Of a DNA stretch of 64,000 bases, positions 27,056 through 36,244 are shown piece after piece. Numbering within the stretch: the first letter of the stretch is position 1; the number at the start of each line of letters is the position of its first letter. This stretch comes from Pukyongia sp. GTDB taxonomy: Bacteria; Bacteroidota; Bacteroidia; Flavobacteriales; Flavobacteriaceae. The notes below the pieces were generated by a model that saw only the letters and a list, made by a program, of their open reading frames with translations, did no database searches and was not told where the DNA came from. The translations under genes and the position numbers were made by a program. The stretch covers positions 62,001-126,000 of the forward strand of contig JASBSY010000014.1 of assembly GCA_030148705.1 (NCBI GenBank). The letters run 5' to 3'.

Positions 27056-27457
27056 TTATTTAGGTTCTATAATCAGGAATACGGCCGTACTGTCACCAAT
27101 GTTGAGAACTTGGTGCCATTCAATTCCGTCATTAGAAAAATGGCTGCCGCTTGGCACTATGACTTCGCGAATTCCTGTGGTATCTTCAATCCTGAATGTA
27201 CTGCCGGCCAGAGTGTATCCAAAATGCCGTAGGTGATAATGACGCTCATGACCCACTCCAGGGGGAAATATACATTTCAAAACCCGTAATTTTGAATTCT
27301 CTTCTATTACCTCACAGACTGTACGGCCCTTCCACCCTGCCTCGGCAGGATCGGGTAGCGAATTCTTATTGGTAAGTTCCCGGACTATTAATGTCGCTAA
27401 CAGTACTGTTAATACAGCTATCAATATCGGGACTAATTTTATGGAATTTACATTCAT
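27056..27457 (-). CDS. Membrane-anchored cupin protein
   Basis: This 133-residue protein has one N-terminal membrane helix (residues about 7-26, KLVPILIAVLTVLLATLIV) and a single cupin domain: HERHYHLRHFGYTLAGSTFR (the metal-binding His-rich strand) and IEWHQVLNIG. The cupin faces the periplasm. The substrate is unknown. It is transcribed ahead of the DUF5694 gene. Confidence 0.82.
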   Translation of the reverse strand: MNVNSIKLVPILIAVLTVLLATLIVRELTNKNSLPDPAEAGWKGRTVCEVIEENSKLRVLKCIFPPGVGHERHYHLRHFGYTLAGSTFRIEDTTGIREVIVPSGSHFSNDGIEWHQVLNIGDSTAVFLIIEPK

Positions 27458-27547
27458 ACACCCATTCTTCGAAGGAATTATTTTGCTTCGAATTTAATAA
27501 ATTATCAGGGCCGAATCCCCTTCATTTAGAAATTCGGATCAGAATTC

Positions 27548-28975
27548 TTATTCCGATCGTATTTCGATCTCATCCAGTTCGTAGGTTCCGTCGAAATCGG
27601 CCTCCCCGCTGCCCACGTATTTCCAGGCTATGTATCCCACCCCTTCTATACAGCTTAGGTCCACGTATCCGGAGAAAATCCAGTCGCCGAAGAAATCGTC
27701 GTCGGCCACAATTATTGCGGAGGGGAGCAGATTCCAGGTAGCCTGGAGAATGTTTAAAGGATTGCCATCCCAATCCTGACTGAACCAAAGTTCAAGGGCA
27801 CTGCCATCGGCAAAACTGTTGGAAGTCTTAAAGTTTAGCGTTTCACCCTCATGCGAATCGAAATCGATCTGCGGCGAAATAAGCCAGCCGATATTACTGT
27901 CGTCCCCGCTCATATATGAGCCCATGCGTGCGGAAATTCCCAAAGAGGCATTGCTCCCGTCGTCGAAGTAGGCCTCCCAGGACTCACTCCCTGCTTCGGT
28001 AAAGTTAGTCCAACCATTCCCGCTTATAGGGTCTCCAACCGTTTGGGTTTCAAAAAATTCGGAGAAAAGGATGTTTTTTCCCCCATCGCCAGCTACGCCA
28101 CAATCCACTTCCAGCGGATCACAACGTTCCGTTTGTGTAAACATCACATCCTCCGGGCCATTCACCACTATATTGAATTCATCCCCGAAGAAATTATAGG
28201 TGAAAACCCCCTGTACATTTCCTCTTCCCACAGGCAGGCTCACATTCTTAAAATCTGCGAAAGTAGAAGTGCTGAAAATTATGCTGGTATTCTCCACACA
28301 ACTTTCCAGCAGGCGTTCCCCATCGAACTCGTCCTCGGGTTCACCGGCATAGGTCAATGGCCGATCACCCAGCACTTCAAAACGATTGAACTGTACATCC
28401 TGTAGTTGTATAAAGGTATTGATCATTTCCTGAGTGAGTTCGGAAATGGCTACAGGCTCAGGGTGAATAGCCGCGACTATTGAATCCCGAAGGAGGTGAT
28501 GGAATAAACGGGATTCGGCTATTGCGCCCAGGCTGTTTCCGTCCCGGTATCCCAGAGTAGGCTGTTCACTATGCAGGCCTACGGTAAGCCCCTCCAGCTG
28601 AACATAGACTTTTCTACCAACCTCAAAATACTGAAAGAGGGGATTCACATCGATGAGTATCTTTAAGCCCTCCGTTTCCCCAATTGTATCGCTTTGAATA
28701 ATCAGTTCCTCGAAAAAGTTTCCGTGTTCATCATTGGAAATGACATACCCGCTAAGGAAAATTTCATTCTCGATACGCAATAAAGAATTCCCGTTGTTTG
28801 CGATCTCCTGCATCAAGGCCGCTTTTAGGGCATCAATACTAATTTCCTGTCCCAGGGGTGAGATTTGTACAGGTTCAGGTTCAGGTAATTCGAATTTATC
28901 ATCGGCCACACAGGCTGAAAGCACGATAACTGCGAGCACTATAATCGAAAGGGTGGAAGGCGAATAGATTTTCAT
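27548..28975 (-). CDS. DUF5689-family lipoprotein with choice-of-anchor J-like C-terminal domain
   Basis: This 475-residue protein has a lipoprotein signal (VLAVIVLSAC, Cys22). Residues about 40-270 fit DUF5689, an OB-like domain of Bacteroidota surface proteins (SGYVISNDEHGNFFEELIIQ, LKILIDVNPLFQYFEVGRKV, VYVQLEGL). Residues about 300-475 resemble the choice-of-anchor J/cleaved-adhesin jelly roll (ILFSEFFETQ, WLISPQIDFDSHEGETL, GYIAWKYVGSG, YELDEIEI). It starts 11 bases after the TonB receptor stop. It is probably the surface lipoprotein partner of that receptor, in the position SusD holds in sugar systems. Confidence 0.85.
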   Translation of the reverse strand: MKIYSPSTLSIIVLAVIVLSACVADDKFELPEPEPVQISPLGQEISIDALKAALMQEIANNGNSLLRIENEIFLSGYVISNDEHGNFFEELIIQSDTIGETEGLKILIDVNPLFQYFEVGRKVYVQLEGLTVGLHSEQPTLGYRDGNSLGAIAESRLFHHLLRDSIVAAIHPEPVAISELTQEMINTFIQLQDVQFNRFEVLGDRPLTYAGEPEDEFDGERLLESCVENTSIIFSTSTFADFKNVSLPVGRGNVQGVFTYNFFGDEFNIVVNGPEDVMFTQTERCDPLEVDCGVAGDGGKNILFSEFFETQTVGDPISGNGWTNFTEAGSESWEAYFDDGSNASLGISARMGSYMSGDDSNIGWLISPQIDFDSHEGETLNFKTSNSFADGSALELWFSQDWDGNPLNILQATWNLLPSAIIVADDDFFGDWIFSGYVDLSCIEGVGYIAWKYVGSGEADFDGTYELDEIEIRSE

Positions 28976-28986
28976 AATGGTTGTAT

Positions 28987-31815
28987 TTAAAATCGGAGGT
29001 AAAGATTGAAGAAATAGGTTGTTCCGGTTCCGAAGAAATACCGATTGCCGAAGAGTGGCCCGTAAGGCCGTTGGTATTCTTCCAGTTGTTGGCGATAACT
29101 CGCCCTCCTGCTATCCTCGAAGCCACCTGTTTTGTATTTGGTGTTCAAAAGGTTATTAACAGATACAAAGCACCCCAGGAAATAATCCTTTAATCGCCAG
29201 GATTTACCTCCTACGGCATTCAGCAGGTAATAAGCCTGCAGTTGTTCTTGCCTGAGAAGTGTGCGGGCGATAGCAGGATCGTAGTCGTTAAAGACATGCC
29301 CGTCTCTGTCTGTAAAGAAATCGGAGGTTCTTCTAAGTTTACTTACATCGATAAAAGAATGCGAAAAATAGTTCGCAGTGACTCCTAGCCACCAATAAGC
29401 CGGATCCCGGTATTCCAGCCCAACCTGACCTACCTGCTCCGGTCCTGAAGCCACATGCAGATTCTTTAGGGCTACCTGTCTGCTCCCGAGGCTGAAGAGA
29501 TCATTTCCTTCACGAATATCTGGAGTTAAAGGATCGTCGAAATCATCTCCCGACAGGTAAAGCTCTGGTGCATTCGTATAGAGATATTGAGATACCGAAG
29601 CGGCCATCTTCAATTTAAGTTCAGGAAGTATATATGCTTCCAGGCCCAGTTCTATCCCACTGTTCCGCTGATCGATCCCTGTGACGATCTCCTGTACGAA
29701 TGCACTGTTTTCTTCATTTCCCAATGCGTTTTGCGTAAAGAAGAACCCAATATCAGTCTGGTTCTTTAGCTCGATCAGATAAGCAGTAATCCGTGACCGC
29801 AGCACCGGCGACCTGAAAATATAACTGAGATCGGCCATTTGAATCTTCAGAGGAGAGATCCCTAGAACCAAATCGTTGTTTTGCCTTACATTGGCAAAAA
29901 CCTGGTTGAGATTCGGGGCTTTGGTGAGATAAGCTGCCTGCAATCGTACTAAATGTTTACCCGTGACCTTATATAATCCTCCAATTTTCCCGCCGTAGGT
30001 AAAAAAGGAGGCTTTTTTGCTTGTCCCCAGGGAACGATCGCCTTGGGGGAAATATCCGTTCCGGTATAACCCTTCTCGCTGAAAACCGGTTTGTTCAACA
30101 GTCACAGCCGAGAACAGATCCAGCCTGCCGTGCTGATACTGCGACTGCAGGAAGCCGGAAATCTTGGAACTGAGAAGAAGGTAGTTATATTTATACCGAT
30201 CGCCCTGCAGAACCACCCGGTTTGGGGTGTCCAGGTTGTTTTGTGATTGTAGCGGATCATTCCCGAAATAATCGATATCAAGGTAGCCCTCCCCGCCTAA
30301 CAAGTCCTGTACCTCAGCATAATTATCGCTGTTGTAACGCTGGAATTGCAGTTTTCCCTGTACGTTAAAAGTTTCGGACAAACTACTGTTTAGAATGGTG
30401 TTGGCGATAATATTTGTGCTCTCCGTCACGTCCTCTTGCATGATATAGGTGGAATAGCCCGAAGCGGTATTCGAATTGGCCCGATAGAATAAATTCCAGT
30501 CCAGTTGTCCGTTTTCGATAAAGGACTGCTCGGCATTATAAGCCAGTTCATAGTCGTAAGCCGAGGGATGTGGATTCCTCAGGAAATAGCTGGGAAGCCG
30601 CTGGTAGTAATTGGCGGCAGGATTTCGATTACTGCTGTAATCCAGTCGGCTATTCCCTATCCTCCCAAACTGATAAAGAAGATTTGTGTTTAAAGACGTC
30701 TTTTCCGAAAGGGCCAGGTAATGGTTTAACAGCAGCACAGGTTCTTCGATCCTGCGAACCCGGCTGCTTCGAATCTGATTGTCCTGCCATCCCCAATTTG
30801 GATTATAGCGGGTTCCTTTCAGGTGTGCCACTTCTTCAGTAAGCGCTGTGCCTCGTCCCCTTCGGTTTGGTGTATAAAATAAGGTTAGGTTAAGACTTTG
30901 TGAGCGGGAAAATGATTTTTCGACCGCTGCAAAGACCGAGTACGCCTCATAGGGAGTCCCTTCTACATACCCTCGATCTCCGTATCTCAGGGAAACAAGT
31001 GCTGCAAACGACCAACCCCTAAAGCCCGGACCACTGCTGTAGGACCCCATGACCCTACTGCGATATGAGCGATTGGCCAGGGCATATGAAACACTTCCAC
31101 CTTCGCGAATGGATGATGCTCTCATGGCTATATTTGTCGTTCCGGCAATTCCGCCAAAATCGAATTCGGAGGGAGATATACCCATGGCGAACTGTCGATC
31201 CCGCTGAACGGCATTCAAACCACCCCAATTACTCCATTGGGGGCGCCCGTTATCGGGTTTATTCATAGGGACACCGTTTAGCAAAACCTTACCGAACGCC
31301 CCATCCAGGCCTCTTGGCCGGAAAAAGGATGCACTAAAATCGTAGGCTGCAGCAGTGGTAAACACATCCCGTGATGCCTCTAAAAGCCCGGAAATATTAT
31401 AAATACCCTCCTGTTCCCCGTCGAGTTCGGCCTCGGTCAAATTAACCACCCCTATTTGAGCTTGTAATGCAGCAAGGTCTAATTTCAGGATGATGGGGTC
31501 GATCATAAGCGATTTACCCCTTTCTATTGTTATTTGTATTCTTTGAAAGTGATAATCGGGATGTTCCAGAGTAATTGTCTGTATTCCCGGTTGAAGGCTT
31601 TCCCCGGAAATTTTAAACATTCCGGTGGCATCTGTGGACGTAGTGATTCCACTTCCTTCTATGGAAACCGACACCGCTGAAATCGGGAGGTTGGAGTGCG
31701 CATCGACTATTCGTCCTTCTATTAAAGTGTGCTGGGCGTACGAACCGGTTACTACACATCCTGTTAGACACAAAAGAAAAAAGATATTCGCAAAAAGTGA
31801 ACCCCTCATGATCAT
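28987..31815 (-). CDS. TonB-dependent outer-membrane receptor
   Basis: The length is 942 residues. After the signal (ending GSYAQ) comes a carboxypeptidase-like regulatory domain (residues 30-115, IEGRIVDAHSNLPISAVSVS), then a plug with VLLNGVPMNKPDNGRPQWSN and AGTTNIAMRA, then a large barrel ending in FFNLYLRF. ATG 31815 and ATG 31809 are both possible starts. It leads an operon with the DUF5689 lipoprotein and is divergent from a secreted endonuclease/phosphatase, suggesting uptake of a nucleic-acid or phosphodiester product. A large inverted repeat ends 8 bases before the start. The signal has an LTGC lipobox-like run, but a receptor should not be lipidated. Confidence 0.9.
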   Translation of the reverse strand: MIMRGSLFANIFFLLCLTGCVVTGSYAQHTLIEGRIVDAHSNLPISAVSVSIEGSGITTSTDATGMFKISGESLQPGIQTITLEHPDYHFQRIQITIERGKSLMIDPIILKLDLAALQAQIGVVNLTEAELDGEQEGIYNISGLLEASRDVFTTAAAYDFSASFFRPRGLDGAFGKVLLNGVPMNKPDNGRPQWSNWGGLNAVQRDRQFAMGISPSEFDFGGIAGTTNIAMRASSIREGGSVSYALANRSYRSRVMGSYSSGPGFRGWSFAALVSLRYGDRGYVEGTPYEAYSVFAAVEKSFSRSQSLNLTLFYTPNRRGRGTALTEEVAHLKGTRYNPNWGWQDNQIRSSRVRRIEEPVLLLNHYLALSEKTSLNTNLLYQFGRIGNSRLDYSSNRNPAANYYQRLPSYFLRNPHPSAYDYELAYNAEQSFIENGQLDWNLFYRANSNTASGYSTYIMQEDVTESTNIIANTILNSSLSETFNVQGKLQFQRYNSDNYAEVQDLLGGEGYLDIDYFGNDPLQSQNNLDTPNRVVLQGDRYKYNYLLLSSKISGFLQSQYQHGRLDLFSAVTVEQTGFQREGLYRNGYFPQGDRSLGTSKKASFFTYGGKIGGLYKVTGKHLVRLQAAYLTKAPNLNQVFANVRQNNDLVLGISPLKIQMADLSYIFRSPVLRSRITAYLIELKNQTDIGFFFTQNALGNEENSAFVQEIVTGIDQRNSGIELGLEAYILPELKLKMAASVSQYLYTNAPELYLSGDDFDDPLTPDIREGNDLFSLGSRQVALKNLHVASGPEQVGQVGLEYRDPAYWWLGVTANYFSHSFIDVSKLRRTSDFFTDRDGHVFNDYDPAIARTLLRQEQLQAYYLLNAVGGKSWRLKDYFLGCFVSVNNLLNTKYKTGGFEDSRRASYRQQLEEYQRPYGPLFGNRYFFGTGTTYFFNLYLRF

Positions 31816-31823
31816 TTCCGGGT

Positions 31824-31869
31824 GGTCACAACAGATAGCCCGGGTAGTTGCTATCTGATGGCAGTGACC
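31824..31869 (-). promoter_or_regulatory. Nested inverted repeat in the leader of the TonB receptor operon
   Basis: An inner perfect 8-bp pair (CAGATAGC 31832-31839 with GCTATCTG 31850-31857, 10-base loop) is flanked by an outer perfect 6-bp pair (GGTCAC 31824-31829 with GTGACC 31864-31869). It ends 8 bases from the start codon of the receptor, so as RNA it would block ribosome entry, and as DNA it could be a dimeric repressor site. Confidence 0.6.
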
Positions 31870-32163
31870 TAATTAGAAAATGGGGAGTTAGATTAACATC
31901 CGAAGAAGTGTGGTCTAAGGAAAAACAGAACCTCACAAGTACTATAAAATCCAGTCACAGAAATCGTCGGACTGTACTGCATTTTAAAACCGTGTTCGAA
32001 AATTAATTAAAAATACCCGGGAGCAACATATAGAGGTCAAGAAAAATAGAAAAAGGTTCCCCGGATTCATGAATTACGGGTCACTCAAGAAAATTATAAC
32101 CCAGAGTGCAACGTTTCTTGATTATATTTAATCCCTCTCCGGTTGCATTTAAAAGTCCTTGAT
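31870..32163. other. Divergent intergenic region
   Basis: Nearly 300 bases separate the receptor leader from the endonuclease gene. Next to the endonuclease, TATATTTA at 32123-32130 is one base from the -7 consensus. No coding frame or terminator is seen. Confidence 0.45.
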
Positions 32164-33216
32164 ATGAATATCCGGAGCATACTAATTATTCTATCCTTTT
32201 GTCTGATACAACATTCAGAGGCCCAGGAAGCCACCTCTTTCAAGATTATCACCATCGCATTTTACAACCTGGAAAACCTATTCGATTACGAGGATGATCC
32301 TATTACTTTCGACGACGACAGGACCCCGGAAGGCAAAGATCATTGGACAGAGACAATTTATCGCGCAAAATTAAAGAACATGGCCGGGGTACTCGCCCAA
32401 ATAGGTGCAGAACGGGCAACTGCACCGCCGGTTATTATAGGTGTTTGTGAAATAGAGAACAGACGAGTACTGGAAGACCTGCTGAATGAGGAGAGCCTGA
32501 AAGAATACCAATACGGGATTGTGCATGAGGATTCTCCCGATCGCAGAGGCATAGATGTTGCTTTGTTATATCGAAAACGCTTGTTTACGCCAACGAACAG
32601 TGTTGCAGCCGAACTTGTAATGCACGACCGAAAAAATCCGTCCAAAAGAATCTATACCCGCGATCAGCTGGTTGTGAGCGGCATGCTCGACGGCGAGCGC
32701 ATTCATTTTATCGTATGTCACTGGCCATCCCGATCGGGCGGTAAAGCCGGCAGTAATTACAAACGAATTAAAGCTGCAAAACTCACCCGCCGACTTGCAG
32801 ATTCCATCTTCAGTCTGGAACCATACGCCCGCATTATTACCATGGGTGATTTTAACGACGACCCTACAGACAATAGTATAAAAAAGGAGTTAAACGCCAG
32901 GAACATTTCAGAAGAGATTGTCCCTAAATCCCTGTACAACCCCATGTATGGGATCTTTAAACGTGGTATTGGTTCTCTTGCATGGAGAGATGGATGGAAT
33001 TTATTCGATCAACTTATCGTATCATCAGAGCTTCTAAAGACCAATTATGAAAGCTATCGGTTCTACCGGGCAGGAATTTACAACAGTGCTTTTCTTCAGA
33101 CCCCCACCGGGCGGTATAAAGGGTATCCCTTCAGAAGCTTTAGCAACGGCACTTTTACCGGGGGTTACAGTGATCATTTCCCGGTTTATATTTACCTGAT
33201 AAAACGAAGTAATTAA
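32164..33216 (+). CDS. Secreted endonuclease/exonuclease/phosphatase-family protein
   Basis: I set the start at ATG 32164, which gives a signal peptide (MNIRSILIILSFCLIQHSEA); the frame also has a TTG at 32143. The mature protein of about 330 residues has the complete EEP catalytic set: FYNLENLFD, VCEIENRRVLEDLL, DRRGIDVALLY, CHWPSRSGG, MGDFNDDP and YSDHFPVY. This metal-dependent family cleaves phosphodiester or phosphomonoester bonds in DNA, RNA or lipids. A secreted form next to a TonB receptor suggests scavenging. The stop overlaps by 3 bases the stop of the convergent response-regulator gene. Confidence 0.88.
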   Translation: MNIRSILIILSFCLIQHSEAQEATSFKIITIAFYNLENLFDYEDDPITFDDDRTPEGKDHWTETIYRAKLKNMAGVLAQIGAERATAPPVIIGVCEIENRRVLEDLLNEESLKEYQYGIVHEDSPDRRGIDVALLYRKRLFTPTNSVAAELVMHDRKNPSKRIYTRDQLVVSGMLDGERIHFIVCHWPSRSGGKAGSNYKRIKAAKLTRRLADSIFSLEPYARIITMGDFNDDPTDNSIKKELNARNISEEIVPKSLYNPMYGIFKRGIGSLAWRDGWNLFDQLIVSSELLKTNYESYRFYRAGIYNSAFLQTPTGRYKGYPFRSFSNGTFTGGYSDHFPVYIYLIKRSN

Positions 33217-33632
33217 GGGTTAAACCTGTCAGGGAAGTGTTTCTCAAGGATATCGTACAACCTGTCCTTGGTTAGCGGTTTGTTCTCAAATCGATTTATC
33301 AAGGCATTTTGGGACGCCTTCTGCCGGTCTTCCTCGCTGCTTGAAGTGGTGAGCATGGTGATGACGATTCCGCCTTTCTTCTCTATTCCTAGTTCGCGGT
33401 AATGATCGAGAAATTCCCAGCCGTTCATCCCCGGCATATTGATGTCCAGAAAGATAAGATCGGGCTTGGGATAGACCGAATCTACGAGGGTCGACAGGTA
33501 TTCGAGCGCATCTTCACCCGAATATTTCACTACGATCTCCTCTGCTATATTTTCCTTTTTCAGCAGTCTTTTATGTACAAAATTATCCGACTCAGAATCG
33601 TCTATCAAAAGTATTTTGTTGAGTTTATTCAT
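33213..33632 (-). CDS. Single-domain response regulator (Rcp-like)
   Basis: This 139-residue receiver has acidic pair Asp11-Asp12, phospho-acceptor Asp63 in LIFLDINMPGMNGWEF, and lysine in NKPLTKD. The extended loop before Asp63 resembles Rcp1-type regulators that serve phytochrome-like kinases. There is no output domain. Its start overlaps the kinase stop by 8 bases, so the two are translationally coupled and likely partners. Confidence 0.9.
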   Translation of the reverse strand: MNKLNKILLIDDSESDNFVHKRLLKKENIAEEIVVKYSGEDALEYLSTLVDSVYPKPDLIFLDINMPGMNGWEFLDHYRELGIEKKGGIVITMLTTSSSEEDRQKASQNALINRFENKPLTKDRLYDILEKHFPDRFNP

Positions 33633-35061
33633 GTTGTTCTTCCAGGTTTTTGTTAAGTATTACGATAAAAGAAGTTCCTACTCCTTCTTCTGAATCTACT
33701 GAAATAATCCCGTCGTGCAGTTCGGTGATCTTCTTACAGAAAGCCAATCCGATTCCCTGTCCGCTGTAACTGGTTTCGCTGTGTAGGCGGGTGAACATTT
33801 CAAATATCTTCGACAGATATTTTTCGGGGATCCCTATTCCATTATCACTTATGGTGAATTGGTAATTGTTCTCCGATTCGTAAACTTCTATGGAAATTTT
33901 CGGAGCAACTCCTTCCTTCACAAATTTAAGACTATTTCCTATTAAATTGAAAAATAGCTGCTTGAGTTCCAGGCGGTAACCATTTAATGTAGGCAATTCA
34001 TCTGAAGTGATTTCCGCATCTGTTTCTTCGATCCGTTGTACAAAATCGCGCCTGATCTCCTCTATAATCTCATTGAGATCCACAGGTTCAAGGGCGCCCG
34101 ACTTTCCAATGCGGCTGTATTGTAGCAAACCGTTGATTAAAGCCCGCATACGGCTGGTAGCCCCTTTGATAAAATTAAAGTAGTCGTGGGCATCGTCGTC
34201 TAATTTATCACTGTAATCCTCTTCAAAAATGGTCACAAAATTATCGACGGTTCGCAGGGGTTCCTGCAGGTCGTGAGAAGCTATATATGCAAATTGATTG
34301 AGCTCTTTATTCTTTTCCCTAAGCTGATGGATGAGCTTTTCGTTTATGCTCATCTGCTCCTCCTTAAGCTTTATTTCCAAGGTCCTTTTTTCAATTTCCT
34401 TATTTAGAATTTCGTTAGAATTTTCCAGGTTGTAAAAAACCGGAATCAGCTGATTCTTAACCCTGGACAGTCCATAGATCATATAACCAACACCTATCAG
34501 GAGCAAGAAAATCGTGGTATAATAAAGTAATTTAAACTCCGAATCCCGTTGTTTAAACAAAAATTCGTTCTGATTGAGCATACGACGAACAATAGTTTCT
34601 ATATCGTGTTTTAGCGCCAGCCTTGTGGTAGAGGTAACCAGATCTACCGTTTCCTGTTCGTCCCCCTGAATACGCAACGCGAGCATTTCGTTCATTTCTG
34701 CCTTTTTAAGTGCATACAGGGAATCCAGGATTTTAAAATTGGCCGTTTGCTCTTCATTCACGGCAATGGCGCTGTTCTGAAGTTTTTCCATTTTGAGGTC
34801 CGCCAGGATAACAGCCGCCCGGTAGCGATCGCGATTAACCTTCTGTTTTGTTATCAGGTAGGTTTTATTCTTACTCTCAGCATCCAGGATGGCAGCCTCG
34901 ACTTCCAGCAATTGATTGCGAACATCGGAGGTTTCTAAAAGGATTTCCTGCGAATTAAAGCTTACCATTACCAGAATTCCGCCAAGGAGAATAATACCCA
35001 ACAGGGTAATTAAATTAAGGTAAATGGATTTGAGTATTTTTCTATAGGACGTATCGGGCAT
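33625..35061 (-). CDS. Membrane sensor histidine kinase with CHASE3-like domain
   Basis: This 478-residue protein has membrane helices at about 12-34 and 178-197 flanking a helical extracytoplasmic sensor of CHASE3 type (RNQLLEVEAAILDAESKNKT, YLITKQ). A coiled coil follows (residues 215-255), then HisKA with His263 in YIASHDLQEPLRTV, and HATPase with N (FFNLIGNSLKF), G1 (DNGIGIPE) and G2 (GQGIGLAFCK). It is encoded between two receiver genes, 12 bases after one and overlapping the other. The signal is unknown. Confidence 0.92.
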   Translation of the reverse strand: MPDTSYRKILKSIYLNLITLLGIILLGGILVMVSFNSQEILLETSDVRNQLLEVEAAILDAESKNKTYLITKQKVNRDRYRAAVILADLKMEKLQNSAIAVNEEQTANFKILDSLYALKKAEMNEMLALRIQGDEQETVDLVTSTTRLALKHDIETIVRRMLNQNEFLFKQRDSEFKLLYYTTIFLLLIGVGYMIYGLSRVKNQLIPVFYNLENSNEILNKEIEKRTLEIKLKEEQMSINEKLIHQLREKNKELNQFAYIASHDLQEPLRTVDNFVTIFEEDYSDKLDDDAHDYFNFIKGATSRMRALINGLLQYSRIGKSGALEPVDLNEIIEEIRRDFVQRIEETDAEITSDELPTLNGYRLELKQLFFNLIGNSLKFVKEGVAPKISIEVYESENNYQFTISDNGIGIPEKYLSKIFEMFTRLHSETSYSGQGIGLAFCKKITELHDGIISVDSEEGVGTSFIVILNKNLEEQHE

Positions 35062-35073
35062 GGCAGCACACGC

Positions 35074-35613
35074 TTATTTCAGGAATAATCTTTTAAAGTA
35101 ATTGACTATTCCGGGCAACTTTTTCCCTTTCTTGCCATATGCTCTGAAGTAATCTGATTTCTTCCGGTACGAATCGATCTCTCTTCTCTTGGCATCGATC
35201 TTATCCATTTGATCTTCCCGTTCTACCAATAGCTTTCGGAATAATGGCATCATCCTTTGGTGCAGTTCATCCATGGGATCCTTCAGGAAAAACCCTGAAG
35301 CGCCTTCGTCCAATAGCCTTTGCTGGTCCTTTTCATTCTTAAGATGACCGGTAATAACGATAACCGGAATGATGGAGTTGTAGTCGTTTACGATATCAAT
35401 TACTTCGAATGCGTCGAAGCCGTTCAGGTTAAAATCACAGATAATAAAATCCGGGACATACGATTTTAGCGCATTTATCAGAGACAATTTTCCGTCGACA
35501 AAACGGATTTCCGGTTCCTCGCAAAGCTTTTTAATCTGTCTTTGCAACAAAAACGAATCGGACACCATGTCTTCCACAACCAGGAAGATCAGATTTTTAT
35601 TTTTAAGACTCAT
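35074..35613 (-). CDS. Response regulator receiver protein with C-terminal extension
   Basis: This 179-residue protein has a receiver with Asp60 in FIICDFNLNGFDAFEV and the ITGHLK and FFLKDPMDEL elements. Residues 130-179 are a highly basic helical tail (REIDSYRKKSDYFRAYGKKG) rather than a known output domain. It heads the three-gene signalling operon. Confidence 0.85.
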   Translation of the reverse strand: MSLKNKNLIFLVVEDMVSDSFLLQRQIKKLCEEPEIRFVDGKLSLINALKSYVPDFIICDFNLNGFDAFEVIDIVNDYNSIIPVIVITGHLKNEKDQQRLLDEGASGFFLKDPMDELHQRMMPLFRKLLVEREDQMDKIDAKRREIDSYRKKSDYFRAYGKKGKKLPGIVNYFKRLFLK

Positions 35614-35693
35614 AGCATCAATTACTTACAGAAATACTGCAACTATTAAGGTTGAAAAGATACAGAATCTAATGTTAAAAAAGAGTTATATTT

Positions 35694-36137
35694 TTAGTCG
35701 AACCACTGCGCCCAAGGGATTCTGCTCAGCATTAATATCAAAGCAATACTATAGAAAATAGTGAGTGCCCTGAACTTGGGACCGGATACCAGTTTCTTTT
35801 TATGTTTGGAATAACCAATTGTAATTAGAACTACCGTGAGCAGCATAACAATGGGGTGTTCAACAGCAAATAAACGGTAGTCTGAATTCTTCATGACTTC
35901 ACCCATTCCCGAATTAACTATATTCTTCAGCCCGAGAGGTGAAATAAAATACAGTATCATTCCAATTACAAACTGTAAGTGGGTAACAATAAGTGCGAAC
36001 AGGGCCAGCCTGAAATCCTTAGGCCCGTATTCCTTTTTACCTACAAGACCGGCCAGGGAATTGATTGCAGCAATAAGTACGACAAAAACGACCAAATAGG
36101 CCCAATACGAATGGATGAATTGAATAGTTGTATACAT
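35694..36137 (-). CDS. Four-helix membrane protein with in-membrane histidines
   Basis: This 147-residue protein has hydrophobic helices at about 13-33, 42-64, 92-110 and 122-140. Histidines His9, His53 (VTHLQFVIGMILYFISP) and His94 (AVEHPIVML) lie near or in helices and could ligate heme or a metal. Homologues in Bacteroidota are, from memory, variously labelled hypothetical or cytochrome b-like; I cannot confirm a function. It is separated from the regulator gene by 80 bases and probably transcribed on its own. Confidence 0.75.
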   Translation of the reverse strand: MYTTIQFIHSYWAYLVVFVVLIAAINSLAGLVGKKEYGPKDFRLALFALIVTHLQFVIGMILYFISPLGLKNIVNSGMGEVMKNSDYRLFAVEHPIVMLLTVVLITIGYSKHKKKLVSGPKFRALTIFYSIALILMLSRIPWAQWFD

Positions 36138-36183
36138 GGCAGCTTAGAATTTATTCGGTTAAAGGTAGGTTTTTTGTATGAAA

Positions 36184-36221
36184 AAACCGCCTCATCCATA
36201 GCATTAGGATGAAGCGGTTTC
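36184..36221 (-). terminator. Terminator of the TonB receptor gene
   Basis: On the minus strand, AAACCGC and TCATCC arms (36184-36197 with 36207-36220) pair over 13 of 14 positions and are followed by six T. It lies just after the receptor stop at 36245. Confidence 0.8.
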
Positions 36222-36244
36222 ACTTCATTGGTAGAAAGTGTTAT

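Noticed and set aside
31738-31815. Lipoprotein signal (LTGC) on the TonB receptor
   Set aside because: TonB receptors are barrel proteins processed by signal peptidase I; the SYAQ site fits that better.
31862-31872. GTCACTG on the minus strand, close to the GCCACTG box of cobalamin riboswitches, in front of a TonB receptor
   Set aside because: The other conserved cobalamin elements (the GGGAA and GGTG region) are missing, and the bases are explained by the inverted repeat.
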